A DNA stretch of 64,000 nucleotides from Utricularia gibba (lineage: Eukaryota > Streptophyta > Magnoliopsida > Lamiales > Lentibulariaceae). Made by a program: the position numbers and the translations under genes. Positions 49,361-62,049 of this stretch are shown piece after piece. The notes under the pieces were generated by a model. It was not told the DNA's origin and searched no databases. It was given only the letters and a program-made list of their open reading frames with translations. The stretch is from contig CM007989.1 of the NCBI GenBank assembly GCA_002189035.1, positions 6,615,501-6,679,500 on the forward strand. The letters are read 5' to 3'. The stretch's first letter is position 1; every line of letters starts with the position of its first letter.

Positions 49361-50221
49361 TAAACTTATTATAGTTAAAATAATTACATAATAATATTAA
49401 TTCAGTTTATTAATAATGACTAAATTTCATAGAATACAATTTTTTCAATTATTGCTGTGATTAAAAATCAGATTATGGGGGATGTGTTGATTTCTGAGGG
49501 GTAACTTAGTAACCGGCCGATTCGCTTGGATTAGACTTCGATTTTGGTTATTTGGAAAATGAAAAAAGTGAGACGTAAATTTTTTACGTAGAAATCATCG
49601 TGACAAAAAATCACGAAACTGGTTTAACCAGTAGAAATTGGTCTAGGATTAACTGGGTTTTGCCATGCCACAGATTAACTGGTAAACTTATTTCTGATTT
49701 TAAACATTTTATGATTAATTCTCTAAACTTTCTTCTTTCAAAATGTGGTGTCCTAAATTACTTCAACAACCGTGGTACAATCATTAATTACAATTTATTT
49801 TTACCCATATATTCTTGAACATCACCCCTTCTTCAACAAACAACAACCCTAAATTAGGTGATTTTTTAATTAAATGAGTATTGATTTAATTTTTTATTTA
49901 AAATATATCTTTTATTAAATATAATATTATTTTAAATAGGCGTTTTTAAAATTTATGTAATAAATATATTTTAAATTTTAATATTTATTCTTACAAAACA
50001 TTCCAACATAACCGATCAGAACTCGGGTGAATTTTTGAACCGGATTGAATCCGGCACGTCTCGGAAGCTAAACCGGAGGAAAACGGTTTTATTTATATAT
50101 TTTTTTAAACTCGTTTTTTTTTCAATAAAATGGTATAAAAATCCCTTCGGGTGTTGCGGGGCACGGTTAACGGCTCTGAGATTCGGCGGCGCTTCGGTGC
50201 AGCAGTCGGAATCGATAAGCG
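48282..50221. other. AT-rich intergenic region with TA repeat
   Basis: Contains a repeated motif (GGCCATTTTTT...TTAAATCATC near 48431 and 48680), suggesting a small duplication. It also holds the TA microsatellite listed separately and the upstream region of the ankyrin gene from about 50030. No gene is supported. Confidence 0.5.
49306..49357. repeat. (TA)n microsatellite, about 52 bp
   Basis: Uninterrupted alternating T and A. Its length is likely unstable and may be collapsed or misassembled. Confidence 0.9.
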
Positions 50222-51250
50222 ATGCAAAGTGTAAATTGGGTCTGTTCTTGATTTCATCTTCGAACTGCTTACTGATGAATCTTTTCGTGTTGCTATTTTC
50301 AGCATTCAAAGGGGGGTAGGGGAAGGAAGCCCGAGGAAGGAGCTGGGGGCAAGGAGGATTTGCACGCCGCGGCGAGGTCCGGCGACCTGCCGGCAGTGGT
50401 GGCGATATGCAGCTCCAATCCTCTTTCCGTCAATTCGCGTGACCGCCATTCCCGTACTCCGTATCCTAAACCTCATCCCTGATTTTTGTTTCCAGTCTAT
50501 ACTAGGGCTTCGAAATTCAAGAGGTCAATTTGAGCATAGAAACCCAAGTAAGCTGCTTTGAGCTATGAGTTCAAATTTTTTTTCAAGTTGGGGCTTCCGA
50601 CATTCCACTTGTTTATGCTTTCTGCTTCACATGGGTGTTCTATGCATGGTGCCTTGTAATCTGCTAGTTCAAGTTCAAGAAAAAAGTACTACGAACTTTG
50701 TGTTTGTCCTTAAGCACAGGGAATTCATGAATGTAGACTTCATCTAGCTGCATGGTCTGGCCATACAGAGATCGTGACATACTTGTGCAAGAACAAGGCA
50801 GATGTGGGCGCTGCAGCCATGGATGACATGGGAGCTATTCACTTTGCAGCACAGAAAGGTCATTTGGAAGTCATAAAGATTCTTGTTTCACACGGAGTAC
50901 AAATCAAGATCGCAACCAGAAAGGGCATGACTGCACTTCACTATGCTGCTCAGGGATCCAATCTCAACCTTGTCAAGTACCTGATGAAGAAGGGGGCTAA
51001 AGTGGATTCAAAGAACAAAGCTGGAAAGACGCCGGTCGATCTTGCCAGTAGCGAAGAAATGTGCCGTGCGTTGATGGAACGGGAGAGGGATCAGGTGATG
51101 TCCAAGGATGATTTGGGCGAAGAGGGAAGTGAGAAGAGAAGTGGGGAAGCAACTAACGAGGATCAACGGAATGCTAAGAAGCCCAAGGTGACGTTAGACC
51201 ATCTTCTAGCTGCGGAAGACACACAGGAAGATCAAGAGAATGCCGATTAA
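50222..51250 (+). CDS. Ankyrin-repeat protein
   Basis: Protein of three to four ankyrin repeats, an adaptor fold. Exons 50303-50460 and 50737-51250 are well supported: DLHAAARSGDLPAVVAIC, TPLHLAAWSGHTEIVTYLC, GAIHFAAQKGHLEVIKIL, ALHYAAQGSNLNLVKYLM and KTPVDLASSEEM. The start is inferred: a nine-base first exon (50222-50230, Met-Gln-Ser) spliced over 72 bases fits the phase and gives 226 residues. The C-terminal tail is charged (Lys/Glu/Asp) and ends in KPKVTLDHLLAAEDTQEDQ, a pattern I recall from a conserved plant single-copy protein. It converges on histidinol dehydrogenase. Confidence 0.85.
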
Positions 51251-51974
51251 ACTAAACTGCACAAAACAAGTGTTCTGCACTTCTAGACATCGGTATTTGC
51301 AGTCTTTTCTAATACACTCTGCACCTTGACAAGTATTGCACCACCAAAAGAGCAGTCTTTACCCTTCAGTTTTTTGAACGTATGTTCTGATCACTGGTAA
51401 ATTACCCATCTTGAACTGCACAGGCAACTCTGCGAAACCGACTGAAGGGGAAGACGAAAACTACAAAATTGATCTATGAAGTAAAATGTGAGAAGGATTT
51501 AGTAGATAATAGCTGAGAGAGAGCGACGATATCTGTGGATCCATCTCAGCGGTTGTGGCCGCCGCTGGCTTCGGAATTCTGCACTCCTGCTCAGTTTTCG
51601 TTTCAGTCGAAACAACAAGCCTTCCATACGACAAGGGTGCAGTTTCTTCACATACTGAAAGCAGATCACAAGAAAAAAAAAAAAAAAAACCCGCAAGACC
51701 TTCTCGAGCGCGATGCAGAAACAGATTGCTGCAAATTTTGTGAAAAAACCCTCTGCAGGGGAAGATGGAAGACGATGGCTATTTGTAATATGTGTTGGCC
51801 CATTATGCCAATTCTGAAAGCCCCCCAAGTGGTAACACATGCAGACGACAAGGCTGAGAAGTTGGTCAAAATTGTGGAGATAACACATGAAGATGATCAG
51901 AATTGCTGTAGTAGCACCAAGAGATGTTCAGAGCGCCGAAGGATGTCGTCCTGGACTCGAACTCAAATGGTTAA
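51251..51974. other. Convergent intergenic gap (ankyrin gene / histidinol dehydrogenase)
   Basis: 3' regions of two converging genes. A 17-base A run lies near 51671-51688. The small ORFs on both strands are not conserved-looking. Confidence 0.5.
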
Positions 51975-54900
51975 CTACTCACCAGAGTAGTCTGGGTTGG
52001 CTTCTATGTCCTGCAATCTCAAAGTCACAGCTCTCTTGTGAGCATCCAGACCCTCAATCTGCGCCATGGTGGCTACATATGGCCCAAGGTTCCTCAGCCC
52101 TTCTTCTGTCAGCGACTGAACAGTGATGTACTTCATGAATGAGTCCAATGAGACGCCACTGTACATGCGGGCATAGCCGTAAGTCGGAAGAACATGGTTT
52201 GTTCCACTTGCATAATCTCCAACACTCTCCGGTGTCCACTTGCCCATGAACACAGATCCTGAATCAGAGCACAGCATCAAACCAGTTTTATGGTCGGGCA
52301 GTTGCATCATTTTACGGTTACCAACTTGATAGCAACAAGTAGGGAGAGTGGTTTCACAAAGAAAGATTGTTTCTGGAATCTGGGATTTACCTGCATTTTC
52401 AACAAAGCCTTCCCACTTCTCAGCATCCTTAACATTGAGTATCAAATGCTCAGGTGCGTACATGTTGGAAAAAGAAAGAGCCTGTGAATGACATAGAAAC
52501 AAAAGGAATCATGTACATCTCAGTGGTTTATAGCCTGTGGAAAACTCAATTCAGGAAGCATCAAGCACATTTCTTCGAGTGTCAAAAAATGCAGCAAAAC
52601 TTCAAAAAACGAAATCTATCATAATAAACTTGCATATTTAAGTTCCATAATCACTTGATGAAATATGCTACTACGTAAACATATCCTAGATCCACTTTCC
52701 AAATATCAACAGAATTCCCGGACAAAACAGTTCATCATGGAAACTACTATGCAATATTCAGTTAGCCTTATAAGGTAGGTGAATTAGTTCAGCGCCCAAA
52801 TGCGGAAAGGTCAGAAAGTTGAATATATTTCAAACCTCATTCATGTCTTGCGCATGAAGTATAAAGCTATGGCTTAGTGCTTTTGAAGCAAAGGTTCCCC
52901 GTGGAAGAGTACTGCACTGTTTGTGGATTTCGGTCTCAATTGCAGATACGTCAACATCTCCAACAACAATGAGAACAACTTGGCTATCCGGACCATGCTC
53001 AGCCTGAGAACAAATGACGAAAAGATGAAAAGTATATGGCCAGTTCAAATGATGCCACACGGATGTGGCTTTGCTGTAATTTTTAGTGTAGTCAGTTCAG
53101 AGGTTTATACTGGTTGTCATTTTGTTTTTTTTTTTTTTTGGGCAGCTGACAACAATACATGAAGAATAGTGAAGAAACATAACTAGTGGAATAAGCACGT
53201 AGATACCTGAGAAAGCAAATCAGCTGCCACATGAACAGGGCTTGCATACTTATCTGCAATAACAAGGACTTCTGATGGTCCAGCGGGCATATCTATTGAA
53301 ATCAATGCTTCACTGTTCTATTGAAATCATGTAGAAAGTTAATAATTTGAAGTACCTGTAGAATCACAATAATATGTGAACCAAATAAATGTCTACAATC
53401 TGAAGTACCTGTAGAATCATTTTTGCAGCTGTAACATACTGGTTTCCAGGCCCATATATCTTCTCAACCTGCGTCACATAATGGGATTGTCAATGATCAA
53501 AGATGGAGCATGGAGTTGATTAGACCAAGACTAAAACATAACAGTGCTGATTTGAGAAGCATACAAAAACTGATACACTAGAAACACCTACAGACCTTGT
53601 GTAGCAGTTAAAATCAACCTTCCAAAGGTTGGATAGGGATCTTTTCCATTTGTGGACAACTTTAAGCGCAGAAACATTAACAAAAGTTACCTTTGGGCAT
53701 GATTCCGTTCCCCAGGCCATAGCAGCAATTGCCTGAAAAGTTTTCCCACTGTTTGAGAAAAAAAAAATTAAGATATGAACAAAATAAAATCAAACCTGTG
53801 CACCCCCAGCTTTCAGTATATGGGTGACACCAGATTTCTTTGCACAGTAAAGAACCTCCTACAAATAAAGGCTTGTAAGACACACATAGAAACCCTACCA
53901 AAAATTATTTCAAAGTTTAAAAAACTACCTTACAAATGTTTCCATCTTGCGTAGGAGGAGTTGCAAGTACAACTGTTTTGCATCCAGCAATCTGAGCAGG
54001 CTGATTTTAACATCCATATAGGTGATTTCAATTATTGTTTGACACAAAAAAAAAAAAAAATTTCTAGGTTAAGGCATCATACAACTGAAAGCATTAAAGC
54101 AGTTGACGGCAAAACAGCAGTTCCACCAGGTACATATAGCCCAACTGATGAGATGCTCCGTGCGACCCTCTTGCATCTCACACCCTGAAGAACATACAGT
54201 AATATAATAAGACATATCTAAAAATAAACTTTACGGGATAAACATCCATTACATACCTTCATATTCTCGATAATTTTCTCAACTGGCCTTTGCTCAGCAT
54301 GGAAAGCAAAAATGTTATCATACGCCACATCAAAGGCCTTGCGCACAGCTGGATCAAGCTAATTATAAAATGAGCACATACAAATAATTATGTAATTCAT
54401 AAAAGATAAAAGAATATTTCTCATATCATAGCACAGGAAAAACATAGATGAAAGATGCGAAAACATGGTAGTATAAGAAATTTACCAGAGGATCTGGAAG
54501 GTCATTGATATACTCCAAGACGTTATCCAGTTCAACTTTATCGAACTGCAATGTATAGCTGTATAGCATAAACATATCTTTAGCATACAATACGTTATTA
54601 AAACCTTTATAAAACGAGAGATGGGGCAAAAAAACTGTTCAGAATTGATCCACGATGTTGCATTGGGTGAATAGTATTACCCAACTCAGTGCACAAGATG
54701 ATGCTAAGTTTGGCCATCATACACGGTTAAAAAATGGGTAGTGTAGAGATAAGAACGCCTCACATTGAAATCAAAATACTGGCAGTTGAATAGATATACG
54801 AAAGACTGAATTTCAATAAACAGAAACTATTCATCCTTTCGCTAACCAGGAGGGTTGGCTTCAGGATTTTAAGATTATAACTCTTGAAGGTTATTGACTC

Positions 54901-55226
54901 TTGCATGCATGTTTTCGTTTCATGACCAAATATCAACATAAACAACGTAAGGAAGTCCACTCATAAACAAAAAAGAGTGCACGCGATGCATACTCCTTAA
55001 CTGCTGCATCACCTCTGCTCCTCACATCATCAACAATAGGATGGACCTGCACATACACGGTGCTGTGATGAAGTCGAAATAAAAAGAAGGGAAATTTTAC
55101 AAGTCAAGGTAATTGCCCAGGCCTAAGGCTCACCACATTGAAAATGGACGAAAAATCAATTCGAGGCCGGACTAGAAGGCTAGCAACCTCAGTCCTTGAA
55201 AGATCCACCAACTTATAGGATTTCAT
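51975..55226 (-). CDS. HISN8: Histidinol dehydrogenase (last two steps of histidine synthesis)
   Basis: Plastid enzyme oxidising L-histidinol to L-histidine with NAD. Exons on the minus strand: 55226-55134, 55046-54981, 54545-54486, 54358-54257, 54184-54083, 54000-53929, 53858-53796, 53732-53691, 53468-53409, 53317-53207, 53003-52836, 52481-52391, 52258-51975; 437 residues from [10 protein letters not shown]. Conserved: [20 protein letters not shown]-like [53 protein letters not shown] and [19 protein letters not shown]. The region before MKSYK should carry a plastid transit peptide; in-frame residues QTCS precede it, but I could not place the first exon (perhaps near ATG 55840). The donor after KEYASR is CGT|GCACTC, not GT, so that intron is abnormal or misplaced. 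Confidence 0.93.
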
Positions 55227-56294
55227 AGAGCAAGTTTGAATGAAAAAACTTGATCCTAAAAATGTGACAGATGAGATAGATATAGAGTTGATAACTGAGA
55301 TAAAAAGAAAATAAATAGCAGAAGAAAATTATTAGAATAGAACTTAACACACAGCTTAAGGCTCCACGCTTTTACGTCAGTGAAAATAAAAAAAGTTAAA
55401 CATCGCATTACATCACAAACACAATAGACGAATATGGATACGGTATGAGTATCTGAGAATCCTAAACACATCCGAAAAACAAATTTACGCATGTAAATTA
55501 GATGTTTGGATGAAAGGCCCTGCATTTCACACCGTCCATGTCAAATTCTACAGCCGCATCCAAAGAAAGGCATAAAAACTAAGCGGGGACTCCTAAAATT
55601 GTGCCAAATAAGATTTGAAAGTCGTAATGAAGAGAGTCATACCGGAAAGTAACATAATACCGGCCGGAGAAGTGCAAAAACGGGCTGTTAGGCCACCAAC
55701 GGCGTAAGGCTACGGGAAATCCAAACGAGAAAAATTCTTGCAATCTTGGCCCGAGACACCAAAGCTGGAACACTAATCAGGCAGCGTTTGAGCGAGTGCT
55801 ACGAGAGACTGGAAAATGAAGAGAGTCTAACGGGCGGCATCGCCGTAGCACGCCAGGCCACACCGGTTGAGTCCGCGGGCCAAAAGATACACTAAAGCCC
55901 GTATGTCCGGCCGGGAGCATAAATAACAGACCCGATCATCATTCCTGGATACAATGCCCCAATGACTCCCCCTCCCCGGGCACACTGTGAAGCCCAAGTC
56001 GAGATCCCCTCCCTATTGGGTCCTTCGTTTTTAGGGGTCAGGCTTGGCATTCATGTCGGGCTCTTTCTGTGCCGAGGATCACTGTCCAAATCCCGGGCAC
56101 GCCAGGCCTCAAAGGCACTGATTTATGAGATCACTGAGCTGTACGGTGAACAGATCACCGGCGGGGACGTGCCGCGGCTATGGGCTGAGCCGGCCCCTGC
56201 CCAACTCCACAGATTTGGATCCATGACAGATTATTTAATATTTCAAAATTTGGATGCTGCTGTTTGCGTGGCTGCAAGCGAGTTTCCGGTGGCA
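55227..56294. promoter_or_regulatory. Divergent upstream region of histidinol dehydrogenase and PsbP-domain gene
   Basis: GC-rich from about 55600 to 56294. It should contain the missing first exon of histidinol dehydrogenase (candidate ATG 55840-55838, minus strand) and the leader of the PsbP-domain gene. Both encode probable plastid proteins, so shared promoter elements are plausible but unseen. Confidence 0.4.
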
Positions 56295-58189
56295 ATGATC
56301 ATATCCAAATTCTTGCTGCCGCTGACAGCCTTGCCGCCGCGGGCGATGGCGGAACCCGTGAAGCCGGCATCTTTGCCGCTCGCCAATGATGCTCAAAACT
56401 CTTTTCTCCAAAGGAGAAACTTCATTTTCGAAACATCGATCGCCTCCACATTTGTTGCTTTATTTTCAGCAACTGCCTCAACTGAAGGAGCGGCGCCGTC
56501 AGAGAATACTTTTCTTTCTGGCATTGCAAATACCAAGTCTTGGTTCCTCTTCTATGGCGATGGGTTCGCCATTCGGGTGCCTCCTGACTTTCAGGATATC
56601 ATGGAACCTGAGGTACATCACTCAAGCGCTATTCATCTTGCGCTCTCTTTGATTCTAGCTTTTTCTGGATTCCGGAGGCATTCTTAATCTTTCAGACACC
56701 GAAGTTATGTAATAAAAATGATCAACTTGCAAAACCTGAAACTTATATTAAAATCAAATTGCTAATTTCTATCATCAATGTTTTCCAACTTTTCTAGAGC
56801 ATATAGGTGGAGGGTATGGTGTCCCATTTTGATTTCTTCAGGTTGTGACGCAGTGTTTTTGTAGGACTTCAATTCTGGGTTATCACTTTATGGAGACAAA
56901 GCTAAGCCGAAGACATATGCTGCACGATTTGCATCTTCAGATGGGTAAAACATTATAATCTTAAGTATATCAATGAAATGATTTCATTAGACTTATGCTT
57001 TTAAAGTGATGTTAATAAACTGAAAGAAGCAGTATATTACAGTGAATTTATAATTATGAAAGCAGATCTCAGAAATTTATATTCACCACTCTAGAAATGG
57101 TTCTGATAAAAAAAATGATGGTCCTAATTCTAAACGGTGGTAACGCTGAGATGTCTGAGCAAAATTACATTGTGGGTATTCATTGAAGTACAATTCTAGC
57201 CGAGTCGACTGAACTAGAAACCAAGGTCTACTTGTGTTCCCCCAATCCTAATCTAGCCTCATAAAATTGACTAAAAGTTCTTTGAAGCGTTTATCAGGTT
57301 AATGTTTACATTTTGGATACGCTAGTTGCAAGAAGTGTTAATTTCCTGTTTTCTGACCTGGGAAGGTTTGGTTGTTCGGTTGCTATGATTTGCAGATCTG
57401 AGTTCCTTAGTGTAGTGATTCGGCCATCTAATCAACTTAAGATCACATTTTTAGAGGTCTGTGGCTGCACAAAAAGAATTCATTCATCAATTTACGAGTG
57501 AATATGGGTTAAAATCAAGGCAAGACGAGTTTCTTTTTCTTTTTTCTTTTTCAGGCTAAAGACATTGCTGATCTTGGATCATTGAGGGAGGCTGCACGTA
57601 TATTCGTTCCAGGTAATTAGTTATGGGAAAGATAAGTTTCTCTTCCTTTCATGTGAGTGGTTTATCTGGTGTTCATTTAGGTGGAGCGACTTTGTACACT
57701 GCCCGCACTATCAAAATTAAGGAAGACAATGGCTACAGGTATCCTGTGCTTACTGCTGTGCTTTCACAGTTGAGTTGATCATACACTACGCCAATCACTC
57801 CTGATTGGCTAGCAATTCACTTGAGCAACCATATCTTGATGGTGCTGACTGCTGAGTTCCGTTTTTCATTTTAACTCAAACGAATGATAATCATGTGGAT
57901 CGAAAAATTGCTGATTTCGTTTAAATTCAATGACAACTGTTTCAGGAATTACTATTATTATGAATTCGGCAGAGATGAAGAGCATGCTGCGCTTGTTGCT
58001 GCCGTAAATAGTGGCAAGGTTGCTGTGTTTATTTTCCGATCTCTTGATATACCCGGACTCCACTGAGTGTCTAATCTCTTGTGCCTGTTTTTATAGGCCG
58101 TTGTTGTTGGAGCTACTGCACCCCAGAAAAAGTGGGAGGAGGATGGTGTTAAGCTTCGGTCTGCTGCCATCTCCCTTACACTTCTCTAG
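56295..58189 (+). CDS. PsbP-domain protein, probable thylakoid lumen
   Basis: Member of the PsbP/Mog1/DUF1795 fold family, whose plant members are mostly lumenal helpers of photosystem assembly. Exons: 56295-56612, 56865-56944, 57396-57456, 57555-57612, 57681-57738, 57946-58018, 58097-58189; phases agree, 246 residues. The N-terminus looks like a bipartite presequence: a Ser/Pro-rich stretch, then a twin Arg before a hydrophobic segment (LQRRNFIFETSIASTFVALF), typical of the Tat route. The domain follows (FYGDGFAIRVPPDFQDI, KPKTYAARFASSDG, FEAAR-like REAARIFVPGGATLYTAR). The frame stays open upstream; an earlier ATG at 56223 is possible. Which PPD/PPL member it is, I cannot say. Confidence 0.85.
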
Positions 58190-58399
58190 TCTCTTCCTAA
58201 GAAATACTTATAATTGCATTCCATTTACGTGAGAATATGCTTGCGTTGTAGCTGTGAAATGCTTCCAGTGTCCAGGAACATCCCATTTTTGTAGACTTGT
58301 AGAAACAAAACCCAAGATTGTAAGTGATCATACAACAGTTGAAATGCCTTCAAGGAAGTCTCAATAATCTATTCTTGTATGGCAAAAAGTTCTCTGGTT
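58190..58399. other. Convergent 210-base gap (PsbP gene / APC8)
   Basis: Both 3' UTRs must lie here or overlap, so antisense transcript overlap is likely. Confidence 0.5.
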
Positions 58400-60634
58400 T
58401 CATCCATCCAAATGTTGAGGGAAATGCTCCACATCTCTTGCAGATCTTATCCCTCGAAGAAGACTCTTTGCTGTCTCCTTTTCCTGGTGCAGGAAAAAGT
58501 GAGAACACAACATCACAACACATCAGCATAAGTTTACAGAGCCATGGAAGAACTTACAGAACCAGTGTAGTCGAGGAGACGCGTACAATAAACCTCAGCT
58601 TCTTCGAATCTTTTGTGGGTTTTACAGTGCTGAGCTAAGAACATGAGAGCTTCAACCATGTTTGGTCCTTCCCTATCCTCCGAATCCATCCTTTCCAAAT
58701 CCTTCTTGTAATAGAAAGCTGCCTCTTCAGTTCGACCAAGTTCGGCATGAAGCTTTGCAAGTCTGTGCAGTGCTATGGCTTCTTTATCATCACAACTAGC
58801 TGCTCGTCTATAGCACTTGATGGCTTCCTCAAGCATATGCAGCTGTTCAGCTTCATAACACTGAGCCATGGCAATCCACAAACGAGAATCACTTGGTTGC
58901 AGGAATACTGACTTCTTGAAGTAGTGAAGAGCATATAGTGGCATTCCCATCATTTCATAAGCCTGGCCTAATCCATACCATGCTCTATAATCACATTGAT
59001 GAATGTCGACTGCACGACGATACGCATAAACTGCAGCAGACATATTCTTCATCTCCACATACTCATGGCCCATCAGGGTCCAAGCTGACAAATAGTTCTT
59101 GTTCAATTTCAAGGCTCGACTGAAGTACATAACAGATTTTTCATGGTTCCCTTTCAAGCTGTAGTAGTTACCAATAATGCAGCATGTTTCCGGCCTATAT
59201 TTATCCGTTAGAAACACACGGTGTGCAAGATAACTCAGTGCAGAGAAACATTCCTTGGCATAGAGCACATTGGAGTACATATCCATATCATCAATTCTGT
59301 AGGGATCATTCTTCAGTAGTTCTTCAAACATACCTTCCACTTGCTCAAACTCCCTGAGGTTGTACTGGGCCTTCGCAACCTGTGCCAGTATGTAGTTGCT
59401 ATTGGAAAAAGTCCCCATCAGATATTCATACTTTGTCAAAGCCTCGTTGTGCATCCGAAGCTCTTGGTAAGCACTGGCAAGGAAGAAATCCTTCATCCAG
59501 TGATTGTTGAGATTAAGCATCTTTAAAGACTCTGCTGTTGTGCACAGCGTTTGTAGCTCAGACCAAGCACTCCAGTTCCAAGGGTAGCTGTTCACAGATT
59601 CGACAAGGACATTCCTTGCTAGATTCTCATTGCCCTTCTCCTTGAGAACAAGGCCATACATGTAAAGACCAAATGGGTCGATCCAACCATTACTGCGAAG
59701 TTTCGACAGTTCTCTCTCAAGGGAAGGCAGTTCTTTATTCATGGTATAGCATTTCCCCAAAGGCCCCCCCAGTTCTACTGTCTCTTCTTCTTTTCGCTTT
59801 TCCCCGGCCTTGAGCAGATGGAAATCAAATTTTAAGCAGATGAGCTTAAGAGAAAAATCACTAGATATAGCAAACATGGTGCTCAAAACAGTCCGCAGTT
59901 TCTCAAAATGGCTACTTGCAAAAAAGATCGAAGTGAGAACACTGCATAAACAAATAAGCTCCGAACTTTGAAAGTGTTTCATGCTCGTTTTGATACCGTT
60001 AGTAATGCATTTAAATAACCCACAGCAATCACTTATTCTCCATAATCAAAGAAAGGACAAGCACAAGGTGCAATTGAGAAAAGTGTTAGAAAACACCAAC
60101 CAAATAGAGAGAATAGCAGCGCAAGAACACAGCTTTATCGTTGGTTTGATCTCGGAGCACATGGGCAGCCCTTCTGTACTCTCTGCAATCAAAATATGAC
60201 TTGGCCAATAAATACAAATCGCCACTTATCACGTCGCAGTCTAATTCCTCAACCTCCGCTTGCGGCGGTGTGGCTACGAACGGCAGGGTGGCAGAAGGTG
60301 TGAACGATGAGTCCGCAACAGTGACGGCGCGGTTGCGGAGGCGAACCCCAGAGCTCCCCCGCTGGAATCGAGACTGCAAAGGGGTTTGCTTCATGGAATC
60401 TTGCTCTATTCCAATCAACTGCTCCGCTGCCCTTCAAAAACCCATAAAAGATTCGATTTCACGACGATAAAAAACCGGCATTTTGAAACGAATAGATGAA
60501 GTTCGCAAGAAATAAGAACGTGGGGTTTTGAAACTGATAAAGGTTTACCATTTTGCCGCGGAGTTCAGGCCGCGGTCTCTCAGCTGCCGGACGGCGGAAC
60601 GCAGCTCGTTTCTGCAAGCTTCCTTCGTCGCCAT
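58400..60634 (-). CDS. APC8: Anaphase-promoting complex subunit 8 (APC8/CDC23), 4 exons
   Basis: TPR scaffold subunit of the APC/C ubiquitin ligase, which drives mitotic exit by marking cyclins and securin. Exons on the minus strand: 60634-60549, 60431-60101, 59808-58558, 58483-58400; phases agree, 583 residues. N-terminal MATKEACRNELRSAVRQL, then at least seven TPR units (for example AWTLMGHEYVEMKNMSAAV, RAWYGLGQAYEMMGMPLYAL, RLWIAMAQCYEAEQLHML). The C-terminus SLLRGIRSARDVEHFP matches the family. Splicing is required: a stop would follow the third exon otherwise. Start, length and sequence all agree with Arabidopsis APC8 as I remember it. Confidence 0.96.
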
Positions 60635-62049
60635 TACCCTTACCTATTCTTAACCAACAGACGGCGCCCCCAACACGAATCAATTGAATCCAAATCCTCA
60701 CTCACTTCACTTCAGTACTCCAATTCCAAGTTGCGATAGGTATATACCAACACTCTCACCGTCTCCAACAACCACCGTGCCGAGAAATATAATTTTCTCA
60801 TTTCAAAGGGAGAATTTGAATTTGATGCAGAGGCAATGTAGATGCCGAACGCAGAACATATCTTTTTATATATTTTATTTTTTAACATTATTTAGATAAA
60901 TATAAGTTAAAATTAAAAATATATTCGATATTTAAACTTATACATACGAATTTAATAATTATTTTAAAAGATTAACTCCAAACAATTATTAATGATCTCC
61001 AAATTTTTATATATTTTATTATTTCATTTTCAAATCTTAAAGTATTATTTATCTTAAGATTATCTTTACCAAGTTTCGGAAATGCTAACATGTTATTTTT
61101 GGAAATTGAATTATTGAATTTCGTTTATCAAATTCATTTTATGTTTATATTCATTTTCGAAAATTATAATATTAAAATAATTTAAAATTACCATATTTTT
61201 AATCATTTTCAGAAGTAAATTGTCTTTCCTTATTTCCGTTTCATGAAAAAAGAAAAAAAAAAACACATTTACCAATTTTCAAAAATCTTTATTCTATTTT
61301 CGAAAACCCCATATCAACATTTCCAAAAATAAGTAAAAATACTCTAATAAGTTGATGGCATTTAAATTCCCTGTGTAAACTTCCTATTAACTTTGGGTGT
61401 GTGTGGAGAGTTGTTTCAAAATAAGCATTTGCTTGCAGAGTCTCATTTCCAATTATGGGCTATGAAATTACCTTCTGACCCCAACATATTCCATTTCTTC
61501 ACTTTCTAAGGATGTGCATATATTTTTATATCATGTTTCTTCTTCTTGACAAATGTTTCCAATTGGGTGTATTTTGCCTAACACACAAGTATAAGTACAT
61601 TATCAAATGTACATTTCTAATAAAGTGACCAATACATTATTGATAATTACATATATTTTTTTTAGATGGATGAAGGATGAGGAAATATAAAACAGCTCTT
61701 CAGAATTAGAAAAATGACAAAAAAACGACATACAATGCTGGTCAGAATTAGAATTAAGGCAAATATCAAATACGTAGGGTGAGCTAAATAAGCCAGGTTT
61801 CATGAATACTTGTGCCATGCAATGCTGGTCAGTTGCGGTTGCGGCGGTTCTGTAATGGTGAGATTGGAACTGTATAACTAACCAAAATTGCACAGTACAG
61901 CATCTTTTTGCACCACATCAGAATAAAGGGAACAAAATGCAATATTTTCAGTTGAAAACTACATTTCACAAGCGACAGAAATCGTGTTCGTGAGATTAAA
62001 AGGGATGGAACAAAAAAAAACCTGGAATTTTAGTGGAGTTTCAGTATTT
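60635..62049. other. Intergenic region between APC8 and RPN9
   Basis: The first 200 bases are APC8 promoter; 60850-61700 is AT-rich without a gene. The RPN9 3' UTR probably covers the last 150-300 bases before 62050. Confidence 0.5.

Noticed and set aside
51940-51990. tRNA-like T-loop text (GAGTTCGAGTCC on the minus strand)
   Set aside because: No matching acceptor stem or anticodon arm was found; it lies in the histidinol dehydrogenase 3' UTR.
53281-53300. Possible intron at TCAATAG|ATATGCCC in histidinol dehydrogenase
   Set aside because: The reading [13 protein letters not shown] continues straight through from an earlier acceptor, so this AG is not used.
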